The position numbers and the translations under genes were made by a program. Below, one piece after another: positions 25,579-34,663 of a DNA stretch of 64,000 nt. Each line of letters begins with the position of its first letter. Position 1 is the first letter of the stretch. A model generated the notes under the pieces. The model was given only the letters and a program-made list of their open reading frames with translations, made no database searches and was not told where the DNA came from. The DNA is from an uncultured Clostridia bacterium. Its GTDB lineage: Bacteria > Bacillota > Clostridia > Christensenellales > Borkfalkiaceae. The DNA is taken from contig CANPZV010000004.1 in the NCBI GenBank assembly GCA_947589285.1, positions 1-64,000 of the forward strand, given 5' to 3'.

Positions 25579-26715
25579 TTATCTGTATATTTTATGAGGA
25601 GGGTCCCGATCGGTGTGCTTTGACGCGCCGTACACGATCCCCATTCCCGTCATGGTGACGATGAGAGAGGTATTTCCCGCCGAAATGAGCGGAAGGGGCA
25701 GACCCGTCGGGGGAATGGTCCCGCTCACGACGAGCGCGTTGAGTGCCGACTGCACCGCAAATGCGAGCGTGATCCCCGAGACGAGCATATAGCCGTAGAG
25801 ATCTTTGCACCCCCGCGCGATGCGGAATCCCCGCCATACGACGAACCCGATGAGCGCGAAGAGCAACAAAACGCCGAGAAAACCCGTCTCCTCCGCGATG
25901 ACCGAGAGAATGAAGTCGCTCTCCGCAAAGGGCAGGAAGCGGTATTTTTGCCTCGAACGGAAGAGGCCGACCCCGAAAAATCCCCCGTTCCCGAGCGCGT
26001 AGAGGGATTGGATGAGCTGGTACCCTTCCCCGCGCGGCGACGCCCACGGATCAAGGTAGGCCGAGAGGCGTTTCAGGCGGTACGGCTCGGCGATGATGAG
26101 GGCGGGAACGGCAATGAGGACGGGAATGCAGATGCAGAGGAGCGTTTTCCAACTCGCGCCGCTCAAAAAGACCATGCCGATCATGATCGCCCCCACGCAC
26201 ATCGTGACGGACATGTTCGGTTCGAGCATGATGAGGACGCAGACAGAGATCCCCGCGAGCAGGACGGGAAGGACGCCCTTGAGGCTGCGCATGCGTGCGG
26301 GATCCTTGGAAAAATAGGCCGCGGTGAACATGACAAAGCCGTACTTGGCGATCTCCGAGGGCTGGATCGTGAAGGAGCCGAAGCCGATCCACCGCGTCGC
26401 GCCGTAGTTGCTCTTCCCAAGCCCCGGCACAAAGACGAGGGCGAGGAGGACGAGGGAGAGAATGAGCGCGGGGATCCCCGCCTTTTGCAGTTTTTCGTAG
26501 GGCAGAAAGGAGACGGCGACCATGCAGACGAGGCCGATGACGAACCCGACGAGCTGTTTTTTGAAGAAAAAGAACTTGTCGCCGTATTGGACTTCGGCAT
26601 TGTAGGAGCTTGCCGAATAGACAAAGACAAGCCCGAGCGCGGCGAGAAGGACCACCGCGAAGAGAAAGAGGAGGTCTCCCCTCCTCCCGTCATGCGAATT
26701 ACTCGTCCTCTCCAC
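25579..26715 (-). CDS. ftsW: SEDS peptidoglycan polymerase FtsW
   Basis: A 378-residue integral membrane protein with about ten helices, of the shape/elongation/division/sporulation family. FtsW polymerises lipid II together with its partner class B PBP. The N-terminal LGLVFVYSASSYNAE and C-terminal TGLPLPLISAGNTSLIV regions match the family, although the usual SYGGSS variant reads SAGNTS. It overlaps the end of murD by 17 bases. In many Clostridia murG follows; here murA does. SpoVE cannot be ruled out by sequence alone. Confidence 0.94.
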   Translation of the reverse strand: MERTSNSHDGRRGDLLFLFAVVLLAALGLVFVYSASSYNAEVQYGDKFFFFKKQLVGFVIGLVCMVAVSFLPYEKLQKAGIPALILSLVLLALVFVPGLGKSNYGATRWIGFGSFTIQPSEIAKYGFVMFTAAYFSKDPARMRSLKGVLPVLLAGISVCVLIMLEPNMSVTMCVGAIMIGMVFLSGASWKTLLCICIPVLIAVPALIIAEPYRLKRLSAYLDPWASPRGEGYQLIQSLYALGNGGFFGVGLFRSRQKYRFLPFAESDFILSVIAEETGFLGVLLLFALIGFVVWRGFRIARGCKDLYGYMLVSGITLAFAVQSALNALVVSGTIPPTGLPLPLISAGNTSLIVTMTGMGIVYGASKHTDRDPPHKIYR

Positions 26716-28096
26716 TGTGGTCCTCCGCTTTGTCGAATGGCGGCCGCGCCTCCTGCCTGAACATCTCCATCAGCTCGCAGAAGCGTTTCCCCCGCTCCTC
26801 GTAGCTTGCAAAGGCGTCGAAGCTCGCAGAGGCGGGAGACAGGAGTACGTTCTGCCCCCGTTCGGCGATGAGATAGGCGACGCGGACGGCGAGATCGAAG
26901 GGACGGCACAGCGTGACGGCCGTATACCCCGCTTTGAGGGCGGCACCCAAGATGCGGAAAGCGTTTTCGCCGTAGATGACGGCATGGACGACGCCCGAAC
27001 TCTTCAGTGCCTCGAAAAGGGGTTCATAGGAATATCCCTTGTCCTTGCCGCCGAGGAGAAGGACGCTCTCCCCCCTGACGCTGCGGACGGCCTTGATCGC
27101 AGAATCCACATTGGTCGCCTTGCTGTCGTCGATAAAGATGACGCCGTTGACCTCTCCCACCTTTTCGATGCGGTGTTTGACCCCGCGGAAGGTCTTGAAG
27201 ACCGTCTCGATCGCCCCATTCCCGACGCCCATGAGGCGGGCGGCCGCGAGCGCGGCGAGGGCGTTGGCGCGGTTGTGTTCCCCGTCGAGAGCAAGCTCCT
27301 CCACGGGAAAAAGCCTCTCCCCGAACCAACAAAAGCTCCCGTCCTGTATGTACGCACCGTCCACCCGTTCGCGCAGGGAGAACCAGACGACTTTCGCCTT
27401 TGTCTTTTCGGCAAAGGTGCGGACGATGGGATCGTCGTGATTGAGGACGGCATACTCGCTCTCCGCCGAATTTTTGAGCAGGCGGGACTTCAAGTAGATG
27501 TAGTTCTCCATGTTGTAGTGGCGGTTGAGGTGATCCTCCGTCACATTGAGGACGACCGCAACATGGGGCCTCATGGAATAGAGCGTTTCAAGCTGGAAAG
27601 AGGAGATCTCGGCGATCGCGACGCCGTCCTCCCCCAGCTCATTGAGGCAGGACGTGATCGGACGCCCCACGTTCCCGCAGGCGACGCCGTTTTTGCCCGC
27701 GGCCTTGAAGATGCTCTCGATGAGGGAAACCGTCGTCGTCTTTCCGTTCGTCCCTGTCACCGCGATGCAGGGGCAGTGCAGATTGAGTGCGCCGAGTTCG
27801 GCCTCCCCGATGATGCGCTTGCCCGCGCGCTTGAAGGAGACGGGCAGAGGATGGTCCACGGGGATCCCGGGGGAAAGCACGAGGACGTCGCAACGATCGG
27901 TGACGTCGGGCAGATCCTCCTTTTTGACGTTGAAACAGCCGATACCTTGGAGCCGCTCCACCGCGGCGCGGACGCTCGAATCGTCCACGTCGTCATAGAC
28001 ATACACCTTCGCGCCCCGCGAGACCAAAAATTCGCTCGCCGAGATCCCCGAGCGGGAAAGTCCCGCCACCAAAAATACTTGCTGGGAATAAAGCAT
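26699..28096 (-). CDS. murD: UDP-N-acetylmuramoyl-L-alanine--D-glutamate ligase
   Basis: A 465-residue Mur ligase that adds D-glutamate to the UDP-MurNAc-L-Ala precursor. The N-terminal Rossmann-like AGLSRSGISASEFL, the P-loop TGTNGKTTTVSLI, the DHLNRHYNMENYIYLKSRL segment and the C-terminal FIDDSKATNVDSAIKAV are present. It works in the cytosol between MurC and MurE. It begins 39 bases after mraY and overlaps ftsW. Confidence 0.96.
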   Translation of the reverse strand: MLYSQQVFLVAGLSRSGISASEFLVSRGAKVYVYDDVDDSSVRAAVERLQGIGCFNVKKEDLPDVTDRCDVLVLSPGIPVDHPLPVSFKRAGKRIIGEAELGALNLHCPCIAVTGTNGKTTTVSLIESIFKAAGKNGVACGNVGRPITSCLNELGEDGVAIAEISSFQLETLYSMRPHVAVVLNVTEDHLNRHYNMENYIYLKSRLLKNSAESEYAVLNHDDPIVRTFAEKTKAKVVWFSLRERVDGAYIQDGSFCWFGERLFPVEELALDGEHNRANALAALAAARLMGVGNGAIETVFKTFRGVKHRIEKVGEVNGVIFIDDSKATNVDSAIKAVRSVRGESVLLLGGKDKGYSYEPLFEALKSSGVVHAVIYGENAFRILGAALKAGYTAVTLCRPFDLAVRVAYLIAERGQNVLLSPASASFDAFASYEERGKRFCELMEMFRQEARPPFDKAEDHSGEDE

Positions 28097-28135
28097 TCAG
28101 TTCTCCTTCTCTCCGCGGCTTGGCCCGCGCAAGAG

Positions 28136-29086
28136 TCAGGCATACGGAAGAAGGAGGGTCAGCCCAAGTACCGCCGTCAGGATCGCATAGCAATAGGAGA
28201 TCTTCGCCTCCGAATATCCCTTTTCCTGAAAATGGTGGTGAATGGGTGCCATCAGAAATACCCGTCTGCCTGTCCGCTTATAGTGTATGACCTGTATGAT
28301 GACGGATATGCTTGAAAGGACAAACACAAACCCCGCAAAAGGCACGGACAGGGCGTTTCCCGAAAAGAGCGCGACGCTCGCCGCAAATCCCCCGAGGGCG
28401 AGGGAACCCGTGTCCCCCATAAAGACGCTCGCCCGCGAGACATTAAAGACGAGGTATGCCGCGAGCGCACCCGTGAGACAGAAGCAAAGCACGGACATGG
28501 TACCCCCATTTTGCACGAGGAGGAGCGCGCCGAGGCAGGCGAAGAAGAACGCGCAGGACGATCCCGCAAGTCCGTCCAGCCCGTCTGTGAGGTTGACGCT
28601 GTTGACGGTTGCGAGAAAGACGAGGACGCCGAGCGGCAGCATCCACCACCCGATATCGACGGTGAGTTTTGTGTAGGGAAGGCAGAGGACGGTGAGGCCG
28701 CTCCTACACGCATAGACGCTTGCGATCAGGGCGACCGCAAGCTGAAACAGCACCTTTTGATAGGGCCGCAGTCCCAAATTTTTGCCGCGGAGCTTCTTCA
28801 AAAGATCGTCGAGGAAGCCGACGAGCATATACCCCGCCCCGACGGCGATACTCACCGCAAAGGGCCTGTCCGAGACGCCGCAAAGAAGCATGGCGACGAC
28901 GCACGCGGCGAGGATGAACCCAAGCCCTCCCATCGTCGGCGTTCCGCCCTTGTCCTTGTGTTCCTTGACGTATTCGAGGATATTCTGCCCCGCTTTCAGT
29001 TTTTTGAGGAGAGGGATCTCGGCGGCGCACAGGAGCAGGGAGAGCGCGAAGGATAGAAGCAGGGCGAGCAAAATCGTTTTAAGCAT
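28136..29086 (-). CDS. mraY: Phospho-N-acetylmuramoyl-pentapeptide transferase
   Basis: A 316-residue ten-helix membrane enzyme that makes lipid I on undecaprenyl phosphate. The conserved KEHKDKGGTPTMGGLGF, GFLDDLLKKLRGKNLGL and NSVNLTDGLDGLA, and the C-terminal FLMAPIHHHFQEKGYSE are intact, so magnesium and nucleotide ligands are present. It overlaps murE by eight bases. Confidence 0.97.
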   Translation of the reverse strand: MLKTILLALLLSFALSLLLCAAEIPLLKKLKAGQNILEYVKEHKDKGGTPTMGGLGFILAACVVAMLLCGVSDRPFAVSIAVGAGYMLVGFLDDLLKKLRGKNLGLRPYQKVLFQLAVALIASVYACRSGLTVLCLPYTKLTVDIGWWMLPLGVLVFLATVNSVNLTDGLDGLAGSSCAFFFACLGALLLVQNGGTMSVLCFCLTGALAAYLVFNVSRASVFMGDTGSLALGGFAASVALFSGNALSVPFAGFVFVLSSISVIIQVIHYKRTGRRVFLMAPIHHHFQEKGYSEAKISYCYAILTAVLGLTLLLPYA

Positions 29087-30512
29087 TGCCCTTCCCCATG
29101 ATCGACCGAAGGACCGCCTTGTCGCTGTAACTGTATTTTGTGCCCATGATCTCCTGTTCCGTCTCCCCTCCCTTCCCCGCGACGAGAAGGATATCTCCCT
29201 TTTTCAGTTTCTGCATCGCATAGCCGATCGCCTTCTCCCGCTCCTCCACGGCGACATACTCGCGGCTGATCCTCCTGTACCCCCCTTCGATCTCCGCGAT
29301 GATGGCGCAGGGGTCCTCATAGCGGGGATTGTCGGAGGTGATGACGGCAAAGTCGCAGTGCCTTGCGGCGACCTCCCCCATGAGGGGCCGCTTGGCCCTG
29401 TCGCGGTTCCCGCCGCACCCAAATACGACGAACAGCCTCCCTTTGAGGTGTTCCCTGAGTGCGGTGAGCGATTTTTCAAGCCCGTCGGGCGTATGGGCGA
29501 AGTCCACAAAGAGGTCCGCGCCGCGGTAGACGCCGACGTGTTCCAGCCTCCCCTCCACGCGGACGTCGGAGAGACCCTCCGCGATCTCCTCCATGCCGAC
29601 GCCGAGCCGTCTGCAACACGCCGCGGCCGCGAGGGCGTTGGAGACGTTGAAGCGGCCCGTCATGGGCAGTTCGATCTCGCAGATCTCGTCCTCCAAATTG
29701 AGGATCGCCCGCGTGCAGTCGAGTTCCTCGCTCTCGATCATCGCGAAGCAGTCTGCGGGGGTGTCGATGGCGTAAGTGACCGTCTCGGGCGCGAGCTTGG
29801 CGATCTCCGCCGAAAAGGGGTCGTCGCCGTTGACGATCGCGAGGCGGCAACGGGAGAATATCCCCTTTTTCGCCTCGCCGTATGCGCGCATGTCCGAGAA
29901 GAAATCCAGATGATCCTGCGTCAGATTTGTGAAGATCGCGCTCTCGTACACGATCGGGCAGTCCTTTTTCAGGGCGAGGGCGTGCGCGGAGACCTCCATT
30001 GCAACGGCCCCCACGCCCTCCTTCCGCATGTCCGCAAGGAGAGAAAAGAGGGAGATCGGGTCGGGTGTCGTCAGGGCGGGAGGCAGGACCGTCTTGCCGA
30101 ATTTCGCCCCGAGCGTTCCGATGAGGCCGCTCTTCCTCCCCGCCGCGGACAGAATGGCATAGATCATGTGCGTGACCGTCGTCTTTCCGTTCGTCCCCGT
30201 GACGCCGACCAGCGTCAGACGCTTTTCGGGGTGCCCGTAGAAGCCCGCAGAGATGTGCGCCATCGCGCGTCTGCAATCGGGCGCGAGAATGTAGGGAAGA
30301 GAAGTCTCCGTCGGCTTTTCGCAGACAATGGCCGCCGCGCCCCGCCGCTCCGCTTCGGCGGCGTACCTGTGGGCGTCCTCGTGCGTGCCGTTGATGCAGA
30401 AGAAGAGGTCCCCCTCCCCCGCCACTCTGCTGTCGGCGCAGAGCGATCTGATGTCCGCGTCTGCCCCGTTGAGCATTCCGCCCGCCTCCGTAGCAAGCAA
30501 GGATAGCTTCAT
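29079..30512 (-). CDS. murE: UDP-MurNAc-tripeptide synthetase, meso-diaminopimelate type
   Basis: A 477-residue Mur ligase that adds the third stem residue. The P-loop GVTGTNGKTTVTHMI is intact, and the specificity motif reads ITSDNPRYEDP. DNPR is the signature for meso-diaminopimelate rather than lysine. The ORF track extends 68 codons upstream into ftsI. The ATG at 30512 has a strong GGAGGTG site and aligns with the conserved MKLSLLATEAG start, leaving one base after the ftsI stop codon. Confidence 0.96.
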   Translation of the reverse strand: MKLSLLATEAGGMLNGADADIRSLCADSRVAGEGDLFFCINGTHEDAHRYAAEAERRGAAAIVCEKPTETSLPYILAPDCRRAMAHISAGFYGHPEKRLTLVGVTGTNGKTTVTHMIYAILSAAGRKSGLIGTLGAKFGKTVLPPALTTPDPISLFSLLADMRKEGVGAVAMEVSAHALALKKDCPIVYESAIFTNLTQDHLDFFSDMRAYGEAKKGIFSRCRLAIVNGDDPFSAEIAKLAPETVTYAIDTPADCFAMIESEELDCTRAILNLEDEICEIELPMTGRFNVSNALAAAACCRRLGVGMEEIAEGLSDVRVEGRLEHVGVYRGADLFVDFAHTPDGLEKSLTALREHLKGRLFVVFGCGGNRDRAKRPLMGEVAARHCDFAVITSDNPRYEDPCAIIAEIEGGYRRISREYVAVEEREKAIGYAMQKLKKGDILLVAGKGGETEQEIMGTKYSYSDKAVLRSIMGKGNA

Positions 30513-30513
30513 G

Positions 30514-32253
30514 TCACACCTCCGTTCGTTGCAGGCCCTTGATGCCGATGATGCCCTGAAATATTTCCTGTGCGCAGGGTGCCGCCACGGTACTGCCGTA
30601 ATAGGTCCCCTGCGGTTCGTCCACGATGATGAGCGCAAGATATTTTGGTTCATTCGCGGGAAAATATCCCACGAAGGAGGAGACGTATTTCCCCTGTGCG
30701 ATGCGCCCGTTTTCATATTTTTGGGCCGTCCCCGTCTTTCCCGCGACGCGGTAACCCTCGATGAACGCCTTCTTTCCGCTCCCGTCCCGCACGACGCCCT
30801 CGAGCATGGACGAGAGAATTTTTGACGTCTCCTCGCTCACCGTGCGGTGCAGGAGCTTCTTCTCTGTCCTCTCCCGCACGCTGCCGTCCTCCGAAAAGAT
30901 CTCCTCCACGAGCCGCGGGGCGTAGTAGTACCCCCCGTTGACCGCCGAGGCCGCGGCGCAGGCGAGTTGCAGGGGGCTGACGGCGACGGTCTGCCCGAAG
31001 CCGATGCGGGCGAGGTCGCAGTCTCGGACGACACTCTCGGGGAGGAGCATGCCGATCGCCTCCCCCGAAAAGTCGATCCCCGTCGCCCGCCCGAACCCGA
31101 AGGCGTCGAGATAGTCGTAAAATGTCTCCTTTCCCAGAGCGAGGGCGATGTCCACAAAGCACGGGTTACAGCTGTTGTTCAGTGCCTCCGCGAGCGTCTG
31201 GTTGGAGTGTTTGCCGTTTTTATGGTCGCTCCAGCACTTGATCGTCGTCCCGTCCACCGTGCGCGTGCGCGAAGAGGAATAGACGTGGCTCAGCGGCAGG
31301 GCGCGGCCGTTCCCCTTCAGCCCCTCCTCGATGTTGGCGGCCGCCGTGACGATCTTGAATGTGGACCCAGGCTCATAGATGTCCGAGACGAGGCTATTGC
31401 GCGAGAGCGCGTTGAGCATGGAGAGGTCGTTCCGCGGGATGTCGTTGAGGTCGTAGGAGGGCAGGTTCACCATGGCAAGGACGGAGAAATCGGAGGGATC
31501 GAGGACGATCGCCCGCGCGGCCTTGGCCTGCGATTCGGCAAGGACCCTCCCCATGACCTGCTCGGCAAGGGATTGGATGCGGTAGTCGAGCGTGAGACGG
31601 ATGGAAAGCCCGTCCTTTGCGGGGAGATAGGCCGCCGTCGCGTCCGCGAGATCGACGCCCACGAGGTCGGTCTCATAGAGGATCTCCCCGTCCTCCCCGC
31701 CGAGAAATCCGTCGTAATATCCCTCCACGCCCGTCGTTCCCGACCCGTCGAAGGAGGTAAACCCGAGGACCTGACAGGCAAGCGCACCGTAAGGGTACAC
31801 GCGCACGTCGTCGCGGGCATAGTAGACGCCGCGGATGTTCTCCCCCGCAAGTGCCTCCACCGTCTCCTTCCCCGTCTTGCGCAGTAAGACGATCTCCGAC
31901 TTGCTCTTGTCCGAGAGCTTTGCGAGAAGTTCCTCCCTCCCGACGCCGAGGATCCCCGAGAGGACGGAGGACGCGTCCTCCGCATCTTCCACCGCATTGG
32001 CGCGGGCATAGACGGTATATGCGGCGGTGTTCCCCGCGAGGAGTTCGCCGTTGACGTCATAGATGTTCCCCCGCCCTGCATGGACGGGGATCTCCCTTGT
32101 CCACTGGTCGAGGGCGAGGTAGTGCAATTTATCCTTCCAAATGACCTGAATATAGAAGAATCTGCCCAAAAAGAGACAAAAAATAAAGGTTATTACCAAT
32201 AATATGGCGAATAACCTCTTTCGTAAAACCGTTACGGAATATTGGTTTTTGAT
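30514..32253 (-). CDS. ftsI: Class B penicillin-binding protein (FtsI/PBP2 type), apparent AUC start
   Basis: A septal transpeptidase. Motifs are EPGSTFKI (SxxK), NNSCNP (SxN) and AGKTGTAQKY (KTG); there is no PASTA domain. The ORF track starts at a TTG inside the transmembrane helix. Translating upstream in the same frame gives KNQYSVTVLRKRLFAILLVI, a normal basic N-terminus plus the missing half of the helix, up to the TAA of ftsL. No ATG, GTG or TTG lies in that stretch. An AGGGGGG ribosome site sits eight bases before an ATC codon at 32251-32253, so I place the start there (579 residues). A sequencing error at that codon is the alternative. Confidence 0.9.
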   Translation of the reverse strand: MKNQYSVTVLRKRLFAILLVITFIFCLFLGRFFYIQVIWKDKLHYLALDQWTREIPVHAGRGNIYDVNGELLAGNTAAYTVYARANAVEDAEDASSVLSGILGVGREELLAKLSDKSKSEIVLLRKTGKETVEALAGENIRGVYYARDDVRVYPYGALACQVLGFTSFDGSGTTGVEGYYDGFLGGEDGEILYETDLVGVDLADATAAYLPAKDGLSIRLTLDYRIQSLAEQVMGRVLAESQAKAARAIVLDPSDFSVLAMVNLPSYDLNDIPRNDLSMLNALSRNSLVSDIYEPGSTFKIVTAAANIEEGLKGNGRALPLSHVYSSSRTRTVDGTTIKCWSDHKNGKHSNQTLAEALNNSCNPCFVDIALALGKETFYDYLDAFGFGRATGIDFSGEAIGMLLPESVVRDCDLARIGFGQTVAVSPLQLACAAASAVNGGYYYAPRLVEEIFSEDGSVRERTEKKLLHRTVSEETSKILSSMLEGVVRDGSGKKAFIEGYRVAGKTGTAQKYENGRIAQGKYVSSFVGYFPANEPKYLALIIVDEPQGTYYGSTVAAPCAQEIFQGIIGIKGLQRTEV

Positions 32254-32268
32254 GGACGATTCCCCCCT

Positions 32269-33144
32269 TTACGGACGGACCATTCCGAGTTCATGCTCCG
32301 CATAGTCATCCACAAAGGCGGGATCGGTGACTTCGTCGATGCGGCCGCTGAGTTCCTCGGAATACCGCGTGAGTTCGCTCAGTTGCGCCTGCTTGGCGGC
32401 AAGATCGTACTTCATGGAGTTGATGATCCCCGTGTTGATGCAGACGAGCGCGATCGCGACCACAAAGACGGCCGCGACGATGGCGAGTGCCATCTTTGCC
32501 TTGCTCGAAAGGGAGGCAAAGAATCCGACGTGCCTGTCGAGTTCGAGGTCTGCGCCGAAGTCCTCGGTGTAGAGTTCCTCCCGCCTCAACGTCTCCATTG
32601 TGCGGCGCGTGGGACGGAGATCTTCGTTCTCCTCCGTCTCGGGTGCGGGCGCGGCTTCGGGCGCAGGGGCAGGCGCGGTTTCTGGCGCGACCTCGGGCGC
32701 AAACGCGGGCGCGGGCGCGGGCGCATAAACGGGCGTGGCCTCGGGCGCGAAAACAGGCGCGGCTTCGGGGGCGTAAACGGGCGCGGCCTCGGGGGCAAGC
32801 GTCGCCGTCTCGTCCTTCAATTCCCTCCTGACGAGGGTATGGTCCTTATATTCAAGGTCGGAGAACAACTCCCTGTGCGCGGGTGCCTCCCTCACAGGTG
32901 CCTCGGCGACGGAAGCGCGGGGCGTGGAGACAGGCGCAGGCTCCTCCGTCAAAACGGCGGTCTTTGCGGACGCGGAGGGCATGGAAAACGCCGCCGCGAT
33001 CTTCTCCGCATCGGAGACGCTGCTCTCGAAAAAGCCGCTGTAGATCTCGCTGCTCCTCTTTTTGTGCGCGATCGCTTCGGGCGAATCGCTCTCATCCGCT
33101 ACGGATGTCTGATAATCTCTTTCAAGTAAAGCCGACTGTGCCAT
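32269..33144 (-). CDS. ftsL: FtsL-like division protein with long Ala/Pro-rich cytoplasmic arm
   Basis: A 291-residue bitopic protein in the FtsL position. Only the last 80 residues look like FtsL: one transmembrane helix (MALAIVAAVFVVAIALVCINTG) and a short external coiled coil (AAKQAQLSELTRYSEELSGRIDEV). Before it is about 210 residues of cytoplasmic sequence. This includes an N-terminal block IYSGFFESSVSDAEKIAAAF and low-complexity repeats such as APEAAPVYAPEAAPVFAPEA. Typical FtsL is 100-130 residues. It has an AAGGAG site, follows rsmH and precedes ftsI. Assignment rests on topology and synteny. Confidence 0.8.
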   Translation of the reverse strand: MAQSALLERDYQTSVADESDSPEAIAHKKRSSEIYSGFFESSVSDAEKIAAAFSMPSASAKTAVLTEEPAPVSTPRASVAEAPVREAPAHRELFSDLEYKDHTLVRRELKDETATLAPEAAPVYAPEAAPVFAPEATPVYAPAPAPAFAPEVAPETAPAPAPEAAPAPETEENEDLRPTRRTMETLRREELYTEDFGADLELDRHVGFFASLSSKAKMALAIVAAVFVVAIALVCINTGIINSMKYDLAAKQAQLSELTRYSEELSGRIDEVTDPAFVDDYAEHELGMVRP

Positions 33145-33188
33145 GGTCCCCTTCTCCTTGTAGATATCTTATTCGACAAATTGCCCTT

Positions 33189-34118
33189 TCATTCTGTGAT
33201 TTTTTCGGCAATTCGCAGTTTCGCGCTCTTGGAGCGCGGGTTGTCTTTTTGCTCCTTTTCGCCCGCCGTGATCGGCTTGCGCGTCACGATCTCCATCTGC
33301 TTGACCCTCCCGCATACGCATACGGGGAAGTCCTTGGGACAGGTGCAGCCCGTTGACAGATCCCTGAAAACGTTCTTGACGATCCTGTCCTCGAGGGAAT
33401 GAAACGACAGGATCGCCGCTCTTCCTCCCTTTTTCAGCCTCGCGCAGAGGCCCCTGATACACTCTTCCAGCCCTTTGAGTTCGCCGTTCACCTCGATGCG
33501 GATCGCCTGAAAGGTCTGCCTCGCGCATGCCGCCGAGCGGAATCGGGGCGGGAGACTGCTCTCCACAAGCTCCTTCAGCTCGCCGCAGGTGCGGATCGGC
33601 TCCCTCTCGCGCTCCCTCACGATGCTCTTTGCGATGGTCCCCGCAAAGGGTTCCTCGCCGTATTCTCTCAGGACGCGTTTGAGTTCCTCGGCGGAATACC
33701 CGTTTACGACGTCTGCCGCCGTGAGGGATGAACGCTTGTCCATGCGCATGTCGAGGGGAGCGTTCGGGATGCGGTAGGCAAATCCCCTGCTCTCGTCGTC
33801 GATCTGGTGGGAAGAGACGCCGAGGTCGAGGAGGAATCCGTCGAGACGTTCGTCGGGGGAAAGTACCTCCGCGAAGTCCTTGAAGTCCGCCCTGACCAAC
33901 CGATACCGTCCCTCGTAGGGAGACAGCCGCTCTGCCGCCTCTTCGATCGCGTCCCCGTCCTTGTCCGTTGCCACCAGCCTTGCGGTCGGCTCCCGCTTCA
34001 GAATGCCCTCCGAATGCCCCGCTCCGCCGCAAGTTCCGTCAAAGTACAGCCCATACGGTTTCAGGGACAACCCGCCAAGCACTTCGTCAAGCATGATCGG
34101 ACGATGATACGCGCTCAT
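33189..34118 (-). CDS. rsmH: 16S rRNA (cytosine-N4)-methyltransferase RsmH
   Basis: A 309-residue SAM-dependent methyltransferase (MraW) that modifies C1402 of 16S rRNA. It begins YHRPIMLDEVLGGLSLKPYGLYFDGTCGGAGHS, and has the DLGVSSHQIDDESRGFAYR segment and the late AILSFHSLEDRIVKNVF. A cysteine cluster (CTCPKDFPVCVCG) near the C-terminus is typical. Its start overlaps mraZ by four bases (ATGA). Confidence 0.97.
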   Translation of the reverse strand: MSAYHRPIMLDEVLGGLSLKPYGLYFDGTCGGAGHSEGILKREPTARLVATDKDGDAIEEAAERLSPYEGRYRLVRADFKDFAEVLSPDERLDGFLLDLGVSSHQIDDESRGFAYRIPNAPLDMRMDKRSSLTAADVVNGYSAEELKRVLREYGEEPFAGTIAKSIVREREREPIRTCGELKELVESSLPPRFRSAACARQTFQAIRIEVNGELKGLEECIRGLCARLKKGGRAAILSFHSLEDRIVKNVFRDLSTGCTCPKDFPVCVCGRVKQMEIVTRKPITAGEKEQKDNPRSKSAKLRIAEKITE

Positions 34119-34564
34119 TGCTTTTCCTTGTACGCCCGCTTGATGCTGTTCGCCGCGGTGACCGTCATGCCCTTGAGATGTTCGGTGAGCGCGTTCTCAT
34201 CCCAGATCTCGATATAGTCCCCCATGCCGACGGAGACAAGGTCCTTTTTGAGTTCCGCGAATTCGCGGTACTCGCGCGGGATCATGAAACGCCCCTGATT
34301 GTCCTCCACGAGGTCATCAACGACGGTGTACATGAACCGCTTGGCGGCGTATGTCTCTTCATCGGCGGGATCGACGTCCCCGAAGGAGAGGAGCTTCTTC
34401 TCCATGACCGACTCGCACATGATGGCGATACACCCTGCAGTGTACTTCACAAAGAAGAGCTTTTCATTTTGCGGAAACGCAGCCCTGAACTTCGCGGGAA
34501 TGCGCGTTCTGTTTTTTGCGTCAAGCTGGTGATAAGCCTTTCCGCTCACGAACTGCATCGCCAT
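34115..34564 (-). CDS. mraZ: Transcriptional regulator MraZ
   Basis: A 149-residue protein with two AbrB-like MraZ repeats (AYHQLDAKNRTRIPAKFRAAF and VVDDLVEDNQGRFMIPREYREFA). MraZ binds repeated sites in front of its own operon and represses dcw genes in some bacteria. The ORF track start lacks a ribosome site; MAMQFVSG has AAGGAGG upstream, so I use the ATG at 34564. It is the first gene of the dcw cluster and has a consensus promoter. I do not see clear tandem MraZ-box repeats (TGGGN) in the short leader. Confidence 0.95.
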   Translation of the reverse strand: MAMQFVSGKAYHQLDAKNRTRIPAKFRAAFPQNEKLFFVKYTAGCIAIMCESVMEKKLLSFGDVDPADEETYAAKRFMYTVVDDLVEDNQGRFMIPREYREFAELKKDLVSVGMGDYIEIWDENALTEHLKGMTVTAANSIKRAYKEKQ

Positions 34565-34594
34565 GAAAATCCCTCCTTTTCTGATCGTGAATCT

Positions 34595-34623
34595 ATTATA
34601 TATCATCCCTCGGGGTTTGTCAA
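34595..34623 (-). promoter_or_regulatory. Consensus promoter of the dcw cluster (mraZ)
   Basis: On the minus strand, TTGACA (34618-34623), 17 bases, TATAAT (34595-34600). The expected leader is about 24 nt and carries the AAGGAGG site. Confidence 0.9.
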
Positions 34624-34663
34624 CCACATTTGTCCATTTTTTTCCACCAATTCGAAAAAATTT

